Source: Luteococcus japonicus
Lineage (GTDB): Bacteria; Actinomycetota; Actinomycetes; Propionibacteriales; Propionibacteriaceae
Assembly (NCBI RefSeq): GCF_003752415.1
Contig: NZ_RKHG01000001.1
Coordinates: forward strand, 2,046,001 to 2,110,000
Length of the DNA stretch: 64,000 bases
Reading direction: 5' to 3'
The notes under the pieces are model-generated. The model saw only the letters and a program-made list of their open reading frames with translations. It did no database searches and was not told the origin of the DNA. Below, one piece after another: positions 1 to 9,154 of the stretch. The position numbers were made by a program, and so were the translations under genes. Each line of letters opens with the position of its first letter. Positions within the stretch are counted from its first letter, which is position 1.

Positions 1-624
1 GCCGTGCATGGTGGTGCGCCTGGTGACCCGGATCCCGATCGCGCAGATCTTGCGCTCCGGACGGCCCTGCCGTCCGGGGGATGGCACGGCAGCCGTCTGG
101 CCCTCGACGCTGGCGATCTGCAGGGCACCGGGGGTGAAGTGGCCGGTCCGCTCGACGCTCTTCGCGTGGTGCGGTCCGGTGGCGACGGGCGCGACGAAGT
201 CCGGGTCGTCGGCCGGGAGCCAGACGCCGGTGCGGCCGGGGACGCGGCCGGCCATGATCCCGTACTGCGCCAGCACGTCGATCACGGCCTGCTCCACCCG
301 TCGCACGTGGTCGACGACGCCCACCCGGTCCGGCAGCTTGATGATGGGGTAGCCCACCAGTTGGCCTGGGCCGTGCCAGGTGATCTTGCCGCCGCGGTCG
401 ACGTCGACGACGGGGGTGCCGTCGAAGGGGCGCTCGGCCGGCAGTGTCTGCTTGCCGGCCGTGTAGACGGCGTCGTGCTCGACGAAGAGCACCTGGCCGG
501 GCATCTCGTCGGCGGCCACCCGGGCGTGCACCTCGCGCTGGTGCGCCCACGCCTCGTGGTACTCGACGCGTTGCCCGCCACGGATCCCCAGGTATTCGAA
601 GTCGACGCTCACCCGGGCGAGCAT
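1..624 (-). CDS. lipB: Octanoyltransferase LipB, 3'-truncated by window edge
   Basis: Transfers the octanoyl group from octanoyl-ACP to lipoyl domains of 2-oxoacid dehydrogenases, the first step of lipoate synthesis. The 208 visible codons start at ATG 624 (MLARVSVDFEYLG) and run off the window. They include the family motif RGGKITWHGPGQLVGYP and the region KICAIGIRVTRRTTMHG, whose lysine matches the catalytic lysine of LipB. The catalytic cysteine should lie just beyond the window. GTG 612 (VSVDFEYLG) is an alternative start. It is divergent from putP with about 80 bases between them. Identification is firm; only the start is uncertain. Confidence 0.93.
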   Translation of the reverse strand, partial: MLARVSVDFEYLGIRGGQRVEYHEAWAHQREVHARVAADEMPGQVLFVEHDAVYTAGKQTLPAERPFDGTPVVDVDRGGKITWHGPGQLVGYPIIKLPDRVGVVDHVRRVEQAVIDVLAQYGIMAGRVPGRTGVWLPADDPDFVAPVATGPHHAKSVERTGHFTPGALQIASVEGQTAAVPSPGRQGRPERKICAIGIRVTRRTTMHG

Positions 625-707
625 ACTCGCGGCCGTGGACCGTACCCCGCCGAGGACGCGTGCGCGATATCGTGCGGCGTCCCCTCGTCGCATCGAAAGG
701 CACCACT

Positions 708-2225
708 GTGAGCGACACCGCCTTCCAGACCGTCGCCATGGTCATCTACATGGCCGGCATGCTGTTCATCGGTTGGTACTCCTACCGCCGGACCAGCAAC
801 CTGAACGACTACATGCTGGGCGGACGGGACCTGCACCCGGCTGTCGCCGCGCTCTCCGCGGGCGCCGCCGACATGTCCGGTTGGCTGCTGATGGGACTGC
901 CCGGCGCCATCTACGCGACGGGGCTGCGGGAGGCGTGGATCGCCGTCGGCCTGACCGCCGGTGCCTGGCTCAACTGGAAGTTCGTCGCGCCGCGGCTGCG
1001 CGCCTACACGCAGGTGGCCAATGACTCCATCACCGTGCCCAGCTTCCTGGAGAACCGGTTGCGGGACTCCAGCCGGCTGCTGCGGATCGTCTCCGGCCTG
1101 ATCATCCTGGTCTTCTTCACCTTCTACGTGAGCTCCGGCATGGTGGCCGGTGGCGTCTTCATGCAGTCCAGCTTCGGGCTGGACTACCGGGTTGGCATGC
1201 TCATCGTGGCGGGAGTGACCATCGCCTACACCCTGTTCGGCGGTTTCCTGGCCGTCAGCTACACCGACTTCGTGCAGGGACTGATGATGGCCCTCGCCCT
1301 GATCGCCGTCCCCATCGTCGGGCTGGTCAAGCTGGGGGGCTTCGACGAGGTCAGCAGCCTGGTCAAGGCCTCCGACGCAACCGCCGGGCTGGACCGGATG
1401 GCGCTGCTCCCGCACCCGATGACGCAGATGGCCCTGATCGGCATCATCTCCGCCCTGGCCTGGGGCCTGGGCTACTTCGGCCAGCCGCACATCATCGTGC
1501 GCTTCATGGCCCTTCGCTCCACCGCCGAGGCCCGCGCCGGGCGCCGGATCGGCATCGGCTGGATGCTCTTCGCCGTCGGTGGCGCCATCGCGACGGCCCT
1601 GGTGGGCGCGGCCTGGTACCAGAAGCAGGGCCTGAAGCTGGAGGACCCGGAGACCGTCTACATCAAGATGGGCCAGATCCTCTTCCACCCGCTGGTGGCC
1701 GGCTTCATGCTGGCGGCGGTGCTGGCCGCCATCATGTCGACGGTCTCCAGCCAGCTGCTGGTGACCTCCTCGGCGCTGGTGGAGGACATCTACAAGGCCC
1801 TCAACAAGACCGACCGCTCCGACGGGCACCACGTCATGCTGGGCCGGATGGCCGTGCTGGTGGTCTCCGTGATCGCCGGTGCCATGGCGTGGACGCAGAA
1901 TGACACCATCCTCGCCCTGGTGGCCTTCGCCTGGGCCGGTTTCGGGGCCTCCTTCGGGCCGGTGATCCTGCTCAGCCTGTTCTGGCGTCGCCTGTCCACC
2001 CAGGGTGCGCTGGCCTCCATGGTGACCGGTGCCCTGGTGGTGGCCTGGTTCGGCAACGTGAAGGGGGGCCCGGGCCACATCTTCGACGTGTACGAGATCC
2101 TGCCCGGCTTCCTGGCCGCCCTGCTCGTGGCGTGGCTGGTCAGCCTTGCCACCCACAAGCACCACGACGAGGTGCAGGCCGAGTTCAGCCACACCGTCCA
2201 CGCCGTGGCCCACGCCTACGACTGA
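708..2225 (+). CDS. putP: Sodium/proline symporter PutP
   Basis: Sodium-coupled proline uptake carrier of the SSS family in the cytoplasmic membrane. The 505-residue protein is close to the usual length of about 500. It has some 12-13 hydrophobic segments, the early family pattern NDYMLGGRDLHPAVAALSAGA, ADMSGWLLMGLPG and the YTLFGGFLAVSYTDFVQG block. Start chosen at GTG 708 (MSDTAFQTVAM) after AAAGG; the open frame runs farther upstream but antisense to lipB. No proline-catabolic gene is adjacent, so it stands as a single-gene unit. Confidence 0.93.
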   Translation: MSDTAFQTVAMVIYMAGMLFIGWYSYRRTSNLNDYMLGGRDLHPAVAALSAGAADMSGWLLMGLPGAIYATGLREAWIAVGLTAGAWLNWKFVAPRLRAYTQVANDSITVPSFLENRLRDSSRLLRIVSGLIILVFFTFYVSSGMVAGGVFMQSSFGLDYRVGMLIVAGVTIAYTLFGGFLAVSYTDFVQGLMMALALIAVPIVGLVKLGGFDEVSSLVKASDATAGLDRMALLPHPMTQMALIGIISALAWGLGYFGQPHIIVRFMALRSTAEARAGRRIGIGWMLFAVGGAIATALVGAAWYQKQGLKLEDPETVYIKMGQILFHPLVAGFMLAAVLAAIMSTVSSQLLVTSSALVEDIYKALNKTDRSDGHHVMLGRMAVLVVSVIAGAMAWTQNDTILALVAFAWAGFGASFGPVILLSLFWRRLSTQGALASMVTGALVVAWFGNVKGGPGHIFDVYEILPGFLAALLVAWLVSLATHKHHDEVQAEFSHTVHAVAHAYD

Positions 2226-2325
2226 GCCTGTGCAGGTCTCCCGTCGGATCGCACGGCGTACCCCACGAGATGCCTGTCGCAGGGGCGCCCTCACGACGCG
2301 TACCCGTCAGGAGGAGGATGGGGGC

Positions 2326-2676
2326 ATGATCATCGCAACTCCAACCACCGCCGATGGACAGTCCGCAGCCGCCTGGGGCAAGGCCCACTGGATCGGCGTC
2401 GCCGACGTCCAGCCCGGGGCCGACGGCCCGCAGGTCACCGCCTGGCAGATCCACGAGGTGGCCTGGGACGAGTCCCACGACGCCGGCACCCACGGTTCCC
2501 ACCACGCCCGGATCGTGCGCTTCCTCAAGGAGCAGGGCATCCAGGCCGTGGTCGTGGACCACATGGGCGACGGGATGCAGCGCGTGATGAACACGATGGG
2601 CATCCCCCTGCTGCCCACCACTCCCGGCGACGCGCAGGCCTCGGTGCTCGCGGCGGTGAGGGCCACCACGGCCTGA
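2326..2676 (+). CDS. NifX/NifB-like dinitrogenase cofactor-family protein
   Basis: A 116-residue protein of the NifX / dinitrogenase iron-molybdenum cofactor family, small domains that bind or carry metal clusters. Visible pattern: ESHDAGTHGSHHARIVRFLK, then GIQAVVVDHMGDGMQRVMNTMGIPL, matching the family fold in which the residue range gives a beta-alpha-beta core. It contains several histidines (GTHGSHHA) that could bind metal. No nitrogenase genes are present, so a role in nitrogen fixation is unlikely; orphan members occur in many non-fixers. Start ATG 2326 follows GGAGGATGGGGGC. Confidence 0.78.
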   Translation: MIIATPTTADGQSAAAWGKAHWIGVADVQPGADGPQVTAWQIHEVAWDESHDAGTHGSHHARIVRFLKEQGIQAVVVDHMGDGMQRVMNTMGIPLLPTTPGDAQASVLAAVRATTA

Positions 2677-2680
2677 GGGG

Positions 2681-2695
2681 CCTCGACAGGCTCGG
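2681..2695. repeat. Dispersed 15-bp repeat, copy 1
   Basis: CCTCGACAGGCTCGG, first copy of a family found at least seven times in this window. It lies just after the NifX-like gene, and its GC-rich tail pairs with 2711-2717 (CGGCCGA with TCGGCCG), so it may also serve as part of a weak terminator. Confidence 0.7.
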
Positions 2696-2791
2696 CCGAC
2701 GAGTAGCTGCTCGGCCGCCGTGACACATGTCATGGCGAGGTCATGACGTCCGGTCGAGAGCGGACCACCCGTCTGCCGCGAGGCTTGTCAC

Positions 2792-3697
2792 ATGGCAAGC
2801 ATCGAACTCGTCGACGTGCACAAGCACTTCGGCCCACGCACCCACCCGGTCAAGGCCGTCGACGGGTTGACCACCACCATCGAGCCCGGCGAGATCGTCG
2901 CCCTCCTCGGCCCCAATGGCGCCGGCAAGACCACCGCCATCGACATGGTGCTCGGCCTGACCGAGCCCACCTCCGGCACCGTCCGCGTCTTCGACACCAC
3001 CCCGCGACGGGCCGTGCAGGCCGGGCGGATCGGCGCCGTGATGCAGACCGGCGGCCTGCTGCGGGACCTCAGCGTGCGCGAGACCCTCACCAGCATCGCC
3101 GCCCTGCAGAGGGTCCCGGACCGCGTCGACGAGGTGCTCGAACAGGCCAAGCTCACCGCCCTGGCCGGCCGGCGCGTCAGCAAGTGCTCCGGTGGCGAGC
3201 AGCAGCGGATCAAGATGGCGCTGGCGCTGCTCACCGATCCTGACCTGCTGGTGCTCGACGAGCCCACCGCCGGCATGGACGTCGGCGCCCGACGCGACTT
3301 CTGGGCCTCCATGCGGGAACAGGCCCGCGCGGGCCGCACCATCGTCTTCGCCACCCACTACCTCGAAGAGGCGCAGGACTTCGCACAACGCATCATCCTG
3401 ATCGGGAAGGGACGCCTGCTGGCCGACGGTCCCGTCGCCGAGGTGCAGGCCATGACCTCCGGCCGCAGCCTGGCCGCCAGCTTCCCCCACCCCCTGACCG
3501 AGGGCGACCCACAGCTGGCTGCCCTGCGCGCCCTGCCCGGCGTGACCGGCATCGAGGTCAACGGCAGCCGGGTCAGCCTCACCGCGCTCGGCTCAGACGC
3601 CGTCGCCCGCCACCTGCTGGAGTCCGGAGCCCACGACCTCGTGATCGAGGCGCCCACCCTCGAATCCGCCTTCCTCGCCCTCACCCAGGAGAAGTGA
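2792..3697 (+). CDS. ABC transporter ATP-binding protein (drug-export type)
   Basis: ATPase subunit of a DrrA/CcmA-type exporter, 301 residues. Walker A LLGPNGAGKTTAIDM (about residue 36), Q-loop region MQTGGLLRDLSV, signature CSGGEQQRIKMALAL, Walker B LLVLDEPTAGMD and the H-loop FATHYLEEAQD are all intact. The C-terminal 90 residues form the accessory domain usual in this subfamily. Translation is tightly coupled to the permease (stop 3697, next start 3699). The four-gene run ABC-ABC-kinase-regulator suggests a stress-responsive exporter; the substrate cannot be read from sequence. Confidence 0.92.
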   Translation: MASIELVDVHKHFGPRTHPVKAVDGLTTTIEPGEIVALLGPNGAGKTTAIDMVLGLTEPTSGTVRVFDTTPRRAVQAGRIGAVMQTGGLLRDLSVRETLTSIAALQRVPDRVDEVLEQAKLTALAGRRVSKCSGGEQQRIKMALALLTDPDLLVLDEPTAGMDVGARRDFWASMREQARAGRTIVFATHYLEEAQDFAQRIILIGKGRLLADGPVAEVQAMTSGRSLAASFPHPLTEGDPQLAALRALPGVTGIEVNGSRVSLTALGSDAVARHLLESGAHDLVIEAPTLESAFLALTQEK

Positions 3698-3698
3698 C

Positions 3699-4463
3699 GT
3701 GAACGCCACCTACATTCGCATCGACCTGTTGAGGCAACTGCGCAGCATCCCGACGATCGCGTTCACCTTCGCGATGCCCAGCTTCATGTACGTGCTGTTC
3801 GGCGCGAACATGCCCTATGGCGATTCGATGTCCGGGCATGCCAACACCAAGTTCTACGTGATGACCTCGATGGCTGCCTACGGTGCGGCGACGGCGGCGG
3901 TCAGCATCTCGTCCATGTCGGCCACCGAGTCGATGCTCGGCTGGGGCCGTCAACTTGCCCTGACCCGGGCCAGCAGCGCATCGGTGGTGGGCAACAAGGT
4001 GGCCGTGGCGACGGTCGTCGCGATGATCGCGCAGGCCCTGGTCTTCGGTGTGGGCTGGCAGACCGGCGCGCGGGCCGACAGCTGGCAGGTGTGGCTGTGG
4101 ACCTTCCTGATCTCCCTGGCCGGAGCGGCCCTCTTCGCTGCCTACGGCCTGGGCATGGGCCTGCTGTTCAAGTCCGAGACGGCGGTGGGCCTGGCCAGCT
4201 CGTCGCTGGTCTTCCTGGCCTTCCTGGGCAATGTCTTCACCCCGCTGGACGGGTTCATGCTCAAGCTGGCGCACGTCACCCCGATGTACGGCTACATCGG
4301 TCTGGTCCGCTGGCCTCAGCTGGAGGGCAGTCTGGTGCAGACCGGACCCGAGACGCCGGGCTCCGACGCACTGTGGGTGCTGCTGGCTAACCTCGGGGCA
4401 TGGACGCTCGTCTTCGTCGCGCTGGCCCTGCTGGGGCTGCGTCGCGCCCGAACGCGCCAGTGA
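3699..4463 (+). CDS. ABC transporter permease (ABC-2 type)
   Basis: Membrane subunit partnering the preceding ATPase. 254 residues with about six hydrophobic segments, typical for ABC-2 permeases; the segment PTIAFTFAMPSFMYVLFGANM is the first membrane span and GLASSSLVFLAFLGNVFTPLDGFM the conserved late one. GTG start at 3699, one base after the ATPase stop codon. Its stop overlaps the start of the kinase gene by the pattern GTGA, so all four genes of this unit are probably cotranscribed. Confidence 0.9.
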   Translation: MNATYIRIDLLRQLRSIPTIAFTFAMPSFMYVLFGANMPYGDSMSGHANTKFYVMTSMAAYGAATAAVSISSMSATESMLGWGRQLALTRASSASVVGNKVAVATVVAMIAQALVFGVGWQTGARADSWQVWLWTFLISLAGAALFAAYGLGMGLLFKSETAVGLASSSLVFLAFLGNVFTPLDGFMLKLAHVTPMYGYIGLVRWPQLEGSLVQTGPETPGSDALWVLLANLGAWTLVFVALALLGLRRARTRQ

Positions 4464-5539
4464 CGTCGCCCACCGCCAAGGAAGGCCCCGTCGACGTCAT
4501 CAGCATGACGATGTCGGGCATCTGGCTGGTCTTCCTCGTCTACCCGGTCAGCGGCCTGCTCACCCGGCCGGCTGCCGACCGGGCCGTCGGTTTCGCCCTG
4601 ATGGGCCTGTTCGTCATCGGCTACCTCGCGATGCTGCGCAGGCTGGGCCTGCACGTACCCGAGAACCGCCACTGGCTGCAGGTGGTGATCTTCGCGGGGC
4701 TGGTGGCCGTCGCGGTGGCGAGCGTCCCGGTGCTGGGCGCCGCGGCGATGGGCTATGTCCCCTTCCTCACCGCAGCCGCCGTCTGGGGGCTGTGGACGCC
4801 GGTCAACAGGTGGGTGGGCGTGGCGACGCTGGCCGTCGCACTCCTTGTCGCCCTCGCCTACGGCGTGACCTCGGACAGCGTCAGCGTCCTGCTGGCGGGC
4901 GTGCTGATCCTGGTGGTCGGCTGGCTGGTGACCTGGATGATCGACAAGGGCATGGCGGACGAGGCGCGCGAACGTCGCCTGCTGGTGGTGGAGGAACGCA
5001 ACCGGATCGCCTCCGACGTGCATGACCTGCTGGGGCACTCGTTGACCGTCGTCAACCTCAAGCTGCAGCTCATCGACCGGCTGCTGGAGGCCGACCCCGG
5101 CCGCGCCCACACGGAGCTCACCGAGACCCGGGCGATTGTCGCGGAGGCGCTGGGAAATGTGCGGCGCACCGTCTCCATGGAACGTTCGTCGAGCCTCGCC
5201 GACGAACTGGCCCAGGCACGGAGCGCCCTTCAGGACAGCGACGTGGAACTGGTCGTCGACGGCAACCCGGATGCCCCGACGGGTCCGATGGCTCTGGTCC
5301 TGGGCTGGGTGCTGCGCGAGTCGGTGACCAATGTGCTGCGCCACGCCCACGCGAGCCAGGTGCGGGTGACCATCTCTGCCCGACGCCTGGTGGTGGAGGA
5401 TGATGGTGACGGCTTGACCGGGACGCCGCACGACGGCAATGGGTTGCGCGGCATGCACGAACGGGTCGCGGCAGCCGGTGGCGAGTTGGGCGTCGGACAT
5501 GGCGAACTGGGCGGCGTGAAGGTGGAGGTGGCGTGGTGA
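4460..5539 (+). CDS. Sensor histidine kinase, NarL/DesK type
   Basis: Membrane sensor of 359 residues. Residues about 15-165 hold five or six membrane spans; the dimerization/phosphoacceptor segment is NRIASDVHDLLGHSLTVVNLKLQ with the phosphohistidine in DVHD; the ATPase domain carries RESVTNVLRHAHASQ (N box) and DDGDGLTGTPHDGNGLRGMHERV (G boxes). Start taken as GTG 4460, which overlaps the permease stop by four bases; ATG 4505 is a shorter alternative. Likely senses the compound or the envelope stress handled by the upstream ABC exporter and signals to the adjacent regulator. Confidence 0.9.
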   Translation: MTSPTAKEGPVDVISMTMSGIWLVFLVYPVSGLLTRPAADRAVGFALMGLFVIGYLAMLRRLGLHVPENRHWLQVVIFAGLVAVAVASVPVLGAAAMGYVPFLTAAAVWGLWTPVNRWVGVATLAVALLVALAYGVTSDSVSVLLAGVLILVVGWLVTWMIDKGMADEARERRLLVVEERNRIASDVHDLLGHSLTVVNLKLQLIDRLLEADPGRAHTELTETRAIVAEALGNVRRTVSMERSSSLADELAQARSALQDSDVELVVDGNPDAPTGPMALVLGWVLRESVTNVLRHAHASQVRVTISARRLVVEDDGDGLTGTPHDGNGLRGMHERVAAAGGELGVGHGELGGVKVEVAW

Positions 5540-6141
5540 CCAGGGTGCTGCTGGCCGATGACCAGGCGCTGGTGCGCGGCGCACTGGGTGCCCTGCTGGA
5601 ACTGGAGGGCGACCTCGAGGTGGTGGCCCAGGTGGGCCGCGGCGACGAAGTGGTGGACGCCGCCCGAGCCAGCGGCGCCGAGGTGTGCCTGCTGGACATC
5701 CAGATGCCCGGCCTCGACGGACTGCAGGCCACCGCCGCCGTGCGACGGGAACTGCCGGGGGTGCGGGTGCTGGTGGTGACCACCTTCGACCGCCCCGGCT
5801 ACCTGCGCCAGGCCCTGGAGGCGGGTGCTTCGGGCTTCATCGTGAAGGACGCCCCCGCCGAGCAGCTCGCGGAGGCGGTCCGACGGGTGGCCGCCGGCCT
5901 GCGCGTCGTCGACCCGGCCCTGGCCGAGGCCTCCCTGCTGGGCGGTCCCAACCCACTCACGGACCGGGAGCGCGAGGTGCTCAGGTTGGCCCGCGACGGG
6001 GATTCCGTGGCGCGGATCGCCCAGCAGGTGCACCTGTCCCCCGGCACGGTGCGCAACCACCTGTCGTCGGCGATTGGCAAGACCGGGACGGAGAACCGGG
6101 TGGAGGCCGCTCGGGTTGCCACCGACAACGGCTGGATCTGA
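5536..6141 (+). CDS. Response regulator, LuxR/NarL family
   Basis: Partner of the preceding kinase, 201 residues. Receiver domain: acidic pocket LLADDQ, phosphoaspartate in LLDIQMPGLDG, conserved T in VVTTFDRPGY and K in FIVKDAPAEQ. DNA-binding domain (about 140-200): LTDREREVLRLARDGDSVARIAQQ and HLSPGTVRNHLSSAIGKTG, a LuxR helix-turn-helix. GTG 5536 overlaps the kinase stop by four bases; GTG 5533 is also possible. Probably activates the ABC genes of this unit. Confidence 0.93.
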   Translation: MTRVLLADDQALVRGALGALLELEGDLEVVAQVGRGDEVVDAARASGAEVCLLDIQMPGLDGLQATAAVRRELPGVRVLVVTTFDRPGYLRQALEAGASGFIVKDAPAEQLAEAVRRVAAGLRVVDPALAEASLLGGPNPLTDREREVLRLARDGDSVARIAQQVHLSPGTVRNHLSSAIGKTGTENRVEAARVATDNGWI

Positions 6142-6161
6142 AGCCCGCGGAGACGCAGACA

Positions 6162-6193
6162 GGGGCCGCACCGGTCACTTCCGGTGCGGCCCC
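6162..6193. terminator. Bidirectional terminator hairpin
   Basis: Perfect 13-bp stem GGGGCCGCACCGG / CCGGTGCGGCCCC with a six-base loop, placed between two convergent genes (response regulator and amino-acid permease). No clear U-tract, as is common in high-GC actinobacteria. Confidence 0.8.
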
Positions 6194-6206
6194 TGCGAAG
6201 GTCGGC

Positions 6207-7706
6207 TCAGCGAGTGGGGCCGTCCTCGTCGTGCTTGCGCAGGACGTCCAGCAGCGGCGGTACCTCTGCGACGGGGTATTCGGCCTCCCATTCCACGTCG
6301 CCCAGGTGCTCGACGTCGCGGATCCTCGTCTCCTGGTGGTAGACGAACTTGTTGATGGCGAAGGTGAGGGCACCCAGCACCAGGCCCACCAGCAGCAGCC
6401 AGCCGGCCACCTTGTAGTCGCTGCTGGCACGGCCGGACAGCGGGCTGGCCAGGAAGGCGGCGCTGATGGCGCCGAGCACCGCCATCACCGTCGGCGTGGT
6501 GAAGTGCTTGGTCTCCTTGCTGTCCTTGCGCAGCACCAGTACGGCGATGTTGACCACGGTGAAGACGCAGAGCAGCAGCAGGGCGGTGGTGCCACCCAGT
6601 GCGGTCAGGTTGCTGAACCAGACGAGGCCCAGGGCCAGCAGCGTGGTGAAGATGATGGCCACCCAGGGCGTACGGCCCTTCTCGCTCACCTTGCCCAGCG
6701 AACGCGGCAGCACACCCTCGTGCGCCAGGCCGTAGAGCAGCCGCGAGGCCATCAGCATGTTGAGCAGCGCGGTGTTGGAGACGGCGAACATCGTGATGCC
6801 GGCGAAGACGCCCGTCGGGAAGTGCGGGGCACCCACCTGGACCACCTGGAGCAGCGGGGTGGATCCTTCACCCAGCTTGTCCGGCGAGACCAGCGAGACC
6901 GAGGTGATGGCCACCAGCACGTAGACCACGCCCGTCAGGCACAGGCCCAGCAGCAGCATCTTGGGGAAGATCTTGACCGGGTCCTTGGTCTCCTCGGCCA
7001 TGTTCACCGAGTCCTCGAAACCCACCATGGCGAAGAAGGCCAGGGCGGTGGCCGCGGTGACGGCGCTGAAGGCGTTCTTGCCCTCGGCGACGTTGACCTG
7101 GGTGAGGCGGCTGAAGTCGGCATCACCCTGGGTCATGGCCCACACGCCGACGACCAGCACGATCGCCAGGCCGGACAGCTCGATCATGGTCAGCACCACG
7201 TTGAGCTTCACCGACTCGGAGACGCCGCGCAGCGTGATGAGCATCAGCAGCAGCAGGAAGGCACCGGCCACGGCCTTGAGGCCGATGCCGTGTTCTGCGA
7301 AGTCCCAGCCGAACATGGCGGCCAGGTTCCCGGCGAAGGCCTTGGAGGCGCTGGCCGAGGAGGTCAGGCCGGAGCACATCACGGTGAAGGCCACGATGAA
7401 GGTGAAGAAGTGACTCTTGAAGGCCCGCTGGGTGTAGAGGGCCGCACCAGCTGCCTGGGGATATTTGGTGACCAGTTCCAGGTAGCTGAAGGCGGTCAGC
7501 AGGGCGACGAGGAAGGCTGCCAGGAAGGGCAGCCAGACGATGCCGCCCACCTGGGCGGCAACCTTTCCGGTCAGGGCGTAGACGCCAGTGCCCAGGATGT
7601 CTCCCATGATGAACAGCAACAGGAGGCCCGGGCCGATCACCCGGTTCAGCGACGGCTGGTCCCCACGGCCGTCGGCAACGGGTTCGGTGGCAGTATTCAT
7701 GCGCAT
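6207..7706 (-). CDS. APC-family amino-acid permease
   Basis: Amino acid-polyamine-organocation carrier in the cytoplasmic membrane, 499 residues with about 12 membrane spans followed by a hydrophilic tail of about 50 residues. The first span carries the family signature GDILGTGVYALTGKVAAQVGG; later EDSVNMAEETKDPVKIFPK is the conserved loop of cationic-amino-acid-transporter-like members. Substrate unknown. ATG 7706 (MRMNTATEP) or ATG 7700 may be the start; neither has a strong Shine-Dalgarno. The argE-like gene lies upstream on the same strand, about 100 bases away. Confidence 0.88.
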   Translation of the reverse strand: MRMNTATEPVADGRGDQPSLNRVIGPGLLLLFIMGDILGTGVYALTGKVAAQVGGIVWLPFLAAFLVALLTAFSYLELVTKYPQAAGAALYTQRAFKSHFFTFIVAFTVMCSGLTSSASASKAFAGNLAAMFGWDFAEHGIGLKAVAGAFLLLLMLITLRGVSESVKLNVVLTMIELSGLAIVLVVGVWAMTQGDADFSRLTQVNVAEGKNAFSAVTAATALAFFAMVGFEDSVNMAEETKDPVKIFPKMLLLGLCLTGVVYVLVAITSVSLVSPDKLGEGSTPLLQVVQVGAPHFPTGVFAGITMFAVSNTALLNMLMASRLLYGLAHEGVLPRSLGKVSEKGRTPWVAIIFTTLLALGLVWFSNLTALGGTTALLLLCVFTVVNIAVLVLRKDSKETKHFTTPTVMAVLGAISAAFLASPLSGRASSDYKVAGWLLLVGLVLGALTFAINKFVYHQETRIRDVEHLGDVEWEAEYPVAEVPPLLDVLRKHDEDGPTR

Positions 7707-7808
7707 ACTGTGTGGCCCAAGGTGGCCATCTGCCAAGCCCTCTTGCATGGTGGGATTGAGACTTCCGCCGCGGGCCCTGTTCTGCTACAAGCAGTAGGAA
7801 TTGGGATC

Positions 7809-8978
7809 TCAGCGGGTCATCTCGGCCAGCAGCGAGGCCATGAAGCGCTCGCACGCGGTGACCTGGGAGAGCTCGATGAACTCGTCCGCGGCGTGGGCCT
7901 GGGCGATGTCGCCGGGGCCACAGACGACGGTGGGAATCCCTGCGGCCTGGAAGAAGCCGGCCTCGGTGCCGTAGGTCACCTTGTCATCGCAGCGCTGTCC
8001 GCCGAGCTTCTCGGCAAGGTCCACGACCTCCTCGTCGGGGGCGGTGTCCAGCCCGGCGACACCGCTCAGCAGCTCAATCTGCGCCCCCGCGGCCGGGTTG
8101 GCCTGCTTCATCCGCTGGTCGAGCTCGGCAACCAGGCCTTCCAGGTCCGCGACGACGGCCTGGTCGTCGACGGCGGCGACGGAACGGAATTCCAGCACCA
8201 TCTCCGCCCGGGAGGGCACGATGTTCCACGCGGTGCCGCCGTGGAACTCGTTGACGCCGCCGGTGCTCCAGGTCACGGGATAGGCCCCGTCGAAGGGTCC
8301 GTCGGCCTGCCAGCCGTCGGTGACCTGCTTCCAGTGGGCCAGCAGGATGCCCGCGTACTCGATGGCATTGACGCCCTGCGGCTTGAGCGAGGAGTGGGCG
8401 TTGACGCCGGTGAAGACGGCGCGCAGGGCGTAGCTGGACTTGTGGGCGCGGATCACGCGCATGCTGGTGGGCTCCCCGACGAAGCAGGCCCGGGGGTCGA
8501 TGCCCAGCTGCTCGACGGCGGCCACCATGTCCGCCGCGCCGAGGCAGCCGGGTTCCTCGTCATAGCTGAAGGCGAGGTGGATGGGTTCGGCCAGTTCCGC
8601 CTCCACCATCCGGGGCAGCAGGTGCATGATGACGCCCAGGTAGCCCTTCATGTCCGCGGTGCCGCGGCCGTAGAAGCGGCCGTCACGGACCTCCGGTTCG
8701 AAGGGGGCGCTGGCCCAGTCCTGCCCGTCGACGGGGACCACGTCGGTGTGTCCACTCAGCAGAATGCCGCCGGTGGTGCCGCCGTCGGCGGCGGGGATGG
8801 TGGCCACCAGGCCCTGCTTGAGGCCGTCGGGCGAGTCAAACAGGTGCGGCTCCACGCCCAGCCGCCGGAACTCCTGTGAGACAAGCTCGACAAGCGGCTT
8901 GTTGGTTTCCCGGCTGGTGGTGTCGATCGGGCACAGGCGGGTGATCCAGTCCAGGCTGGCGGGGGTCGCGTCGCGCAT
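7809..8978 (-). CDS. argE: Acetylornithine deacetylase (M20 family)
   Basis: Zinc-dependent hydrolase that removes acetyl from N-acetylornithine in arginine synthesis; M20 relatives can use other N-acyl amino acids. 389 residues. Metal ligands visible: HTDVVPVDG (His, Asp), GRGTADMKGYLG (Asp), YDEEPGCLGA (general-base and ligand Glu pair), FVGEPTSMRV (Glu-Pro-Thr), and a late His in GTEAGFF...CGPGDIAQAHAADEF. Strong ribosome site AAAGGAG before ATG 8978. The ArgE assignment rests on overall resemblance to acetylornithine deacetylases; no other arg gene is adjacent. Confidence 0.82.
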   Translation of the reverse strand: MRDATPASLDWITRLCPIDTTSRETNKPLVELVSQEFRRLGVEPHLFDSPDGLKQGLVATIPAADGGTTGGILLSGHTDVVPVDGQDWASAPFEPEVRDGRFYGRGTADMKGYLGVIMHLLPRMVEAELAEPIHLAFSYDEEPGCLGAADMVAAVEQLGIDPRACFVGEPTSMRVIRAHKSSYALRAVFTGVNAHSSLKPQGVNAIEYAGILLAHWKQVTDGWQADGPFDGAYPVTWSTGGVNEFHGGTAWNIVPSRAEMVLEFRSVAAVDDQAVVADLEGLVAELDQRMKQANPAAGAQIELLSGVAGLDTAPDEEVVDLAEKLGGQRCDDKVTYGTEAGFFQAAGIPTVVCGPGDIAQAHAADEFIELSQVTACERFMASLLAEMTR

Positions 8979-9154
8979 GGCTCCTTTCTACAGGACGCCC
9001 TGCGAGCGTTGCGCAAACGACGACCATCACGTGGACCATGATCCCGCTGACAAGGCCGGGTGCCTTCCGCTGCCCTCACGGTGCCCGCCAGTCCGCAACC
9101 CTTGCAGGGGCATGGCCATCGGAAGCTGGCCAGGCCGTGGGCGACAATGGGAAT

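Noticed and set aside
5685-8879. 1064-codon plus-strand open frame
   Set aside because: It runs antisense to the amino-acid permease and argE and out of frame with the response regulator; no domain is recognisable.
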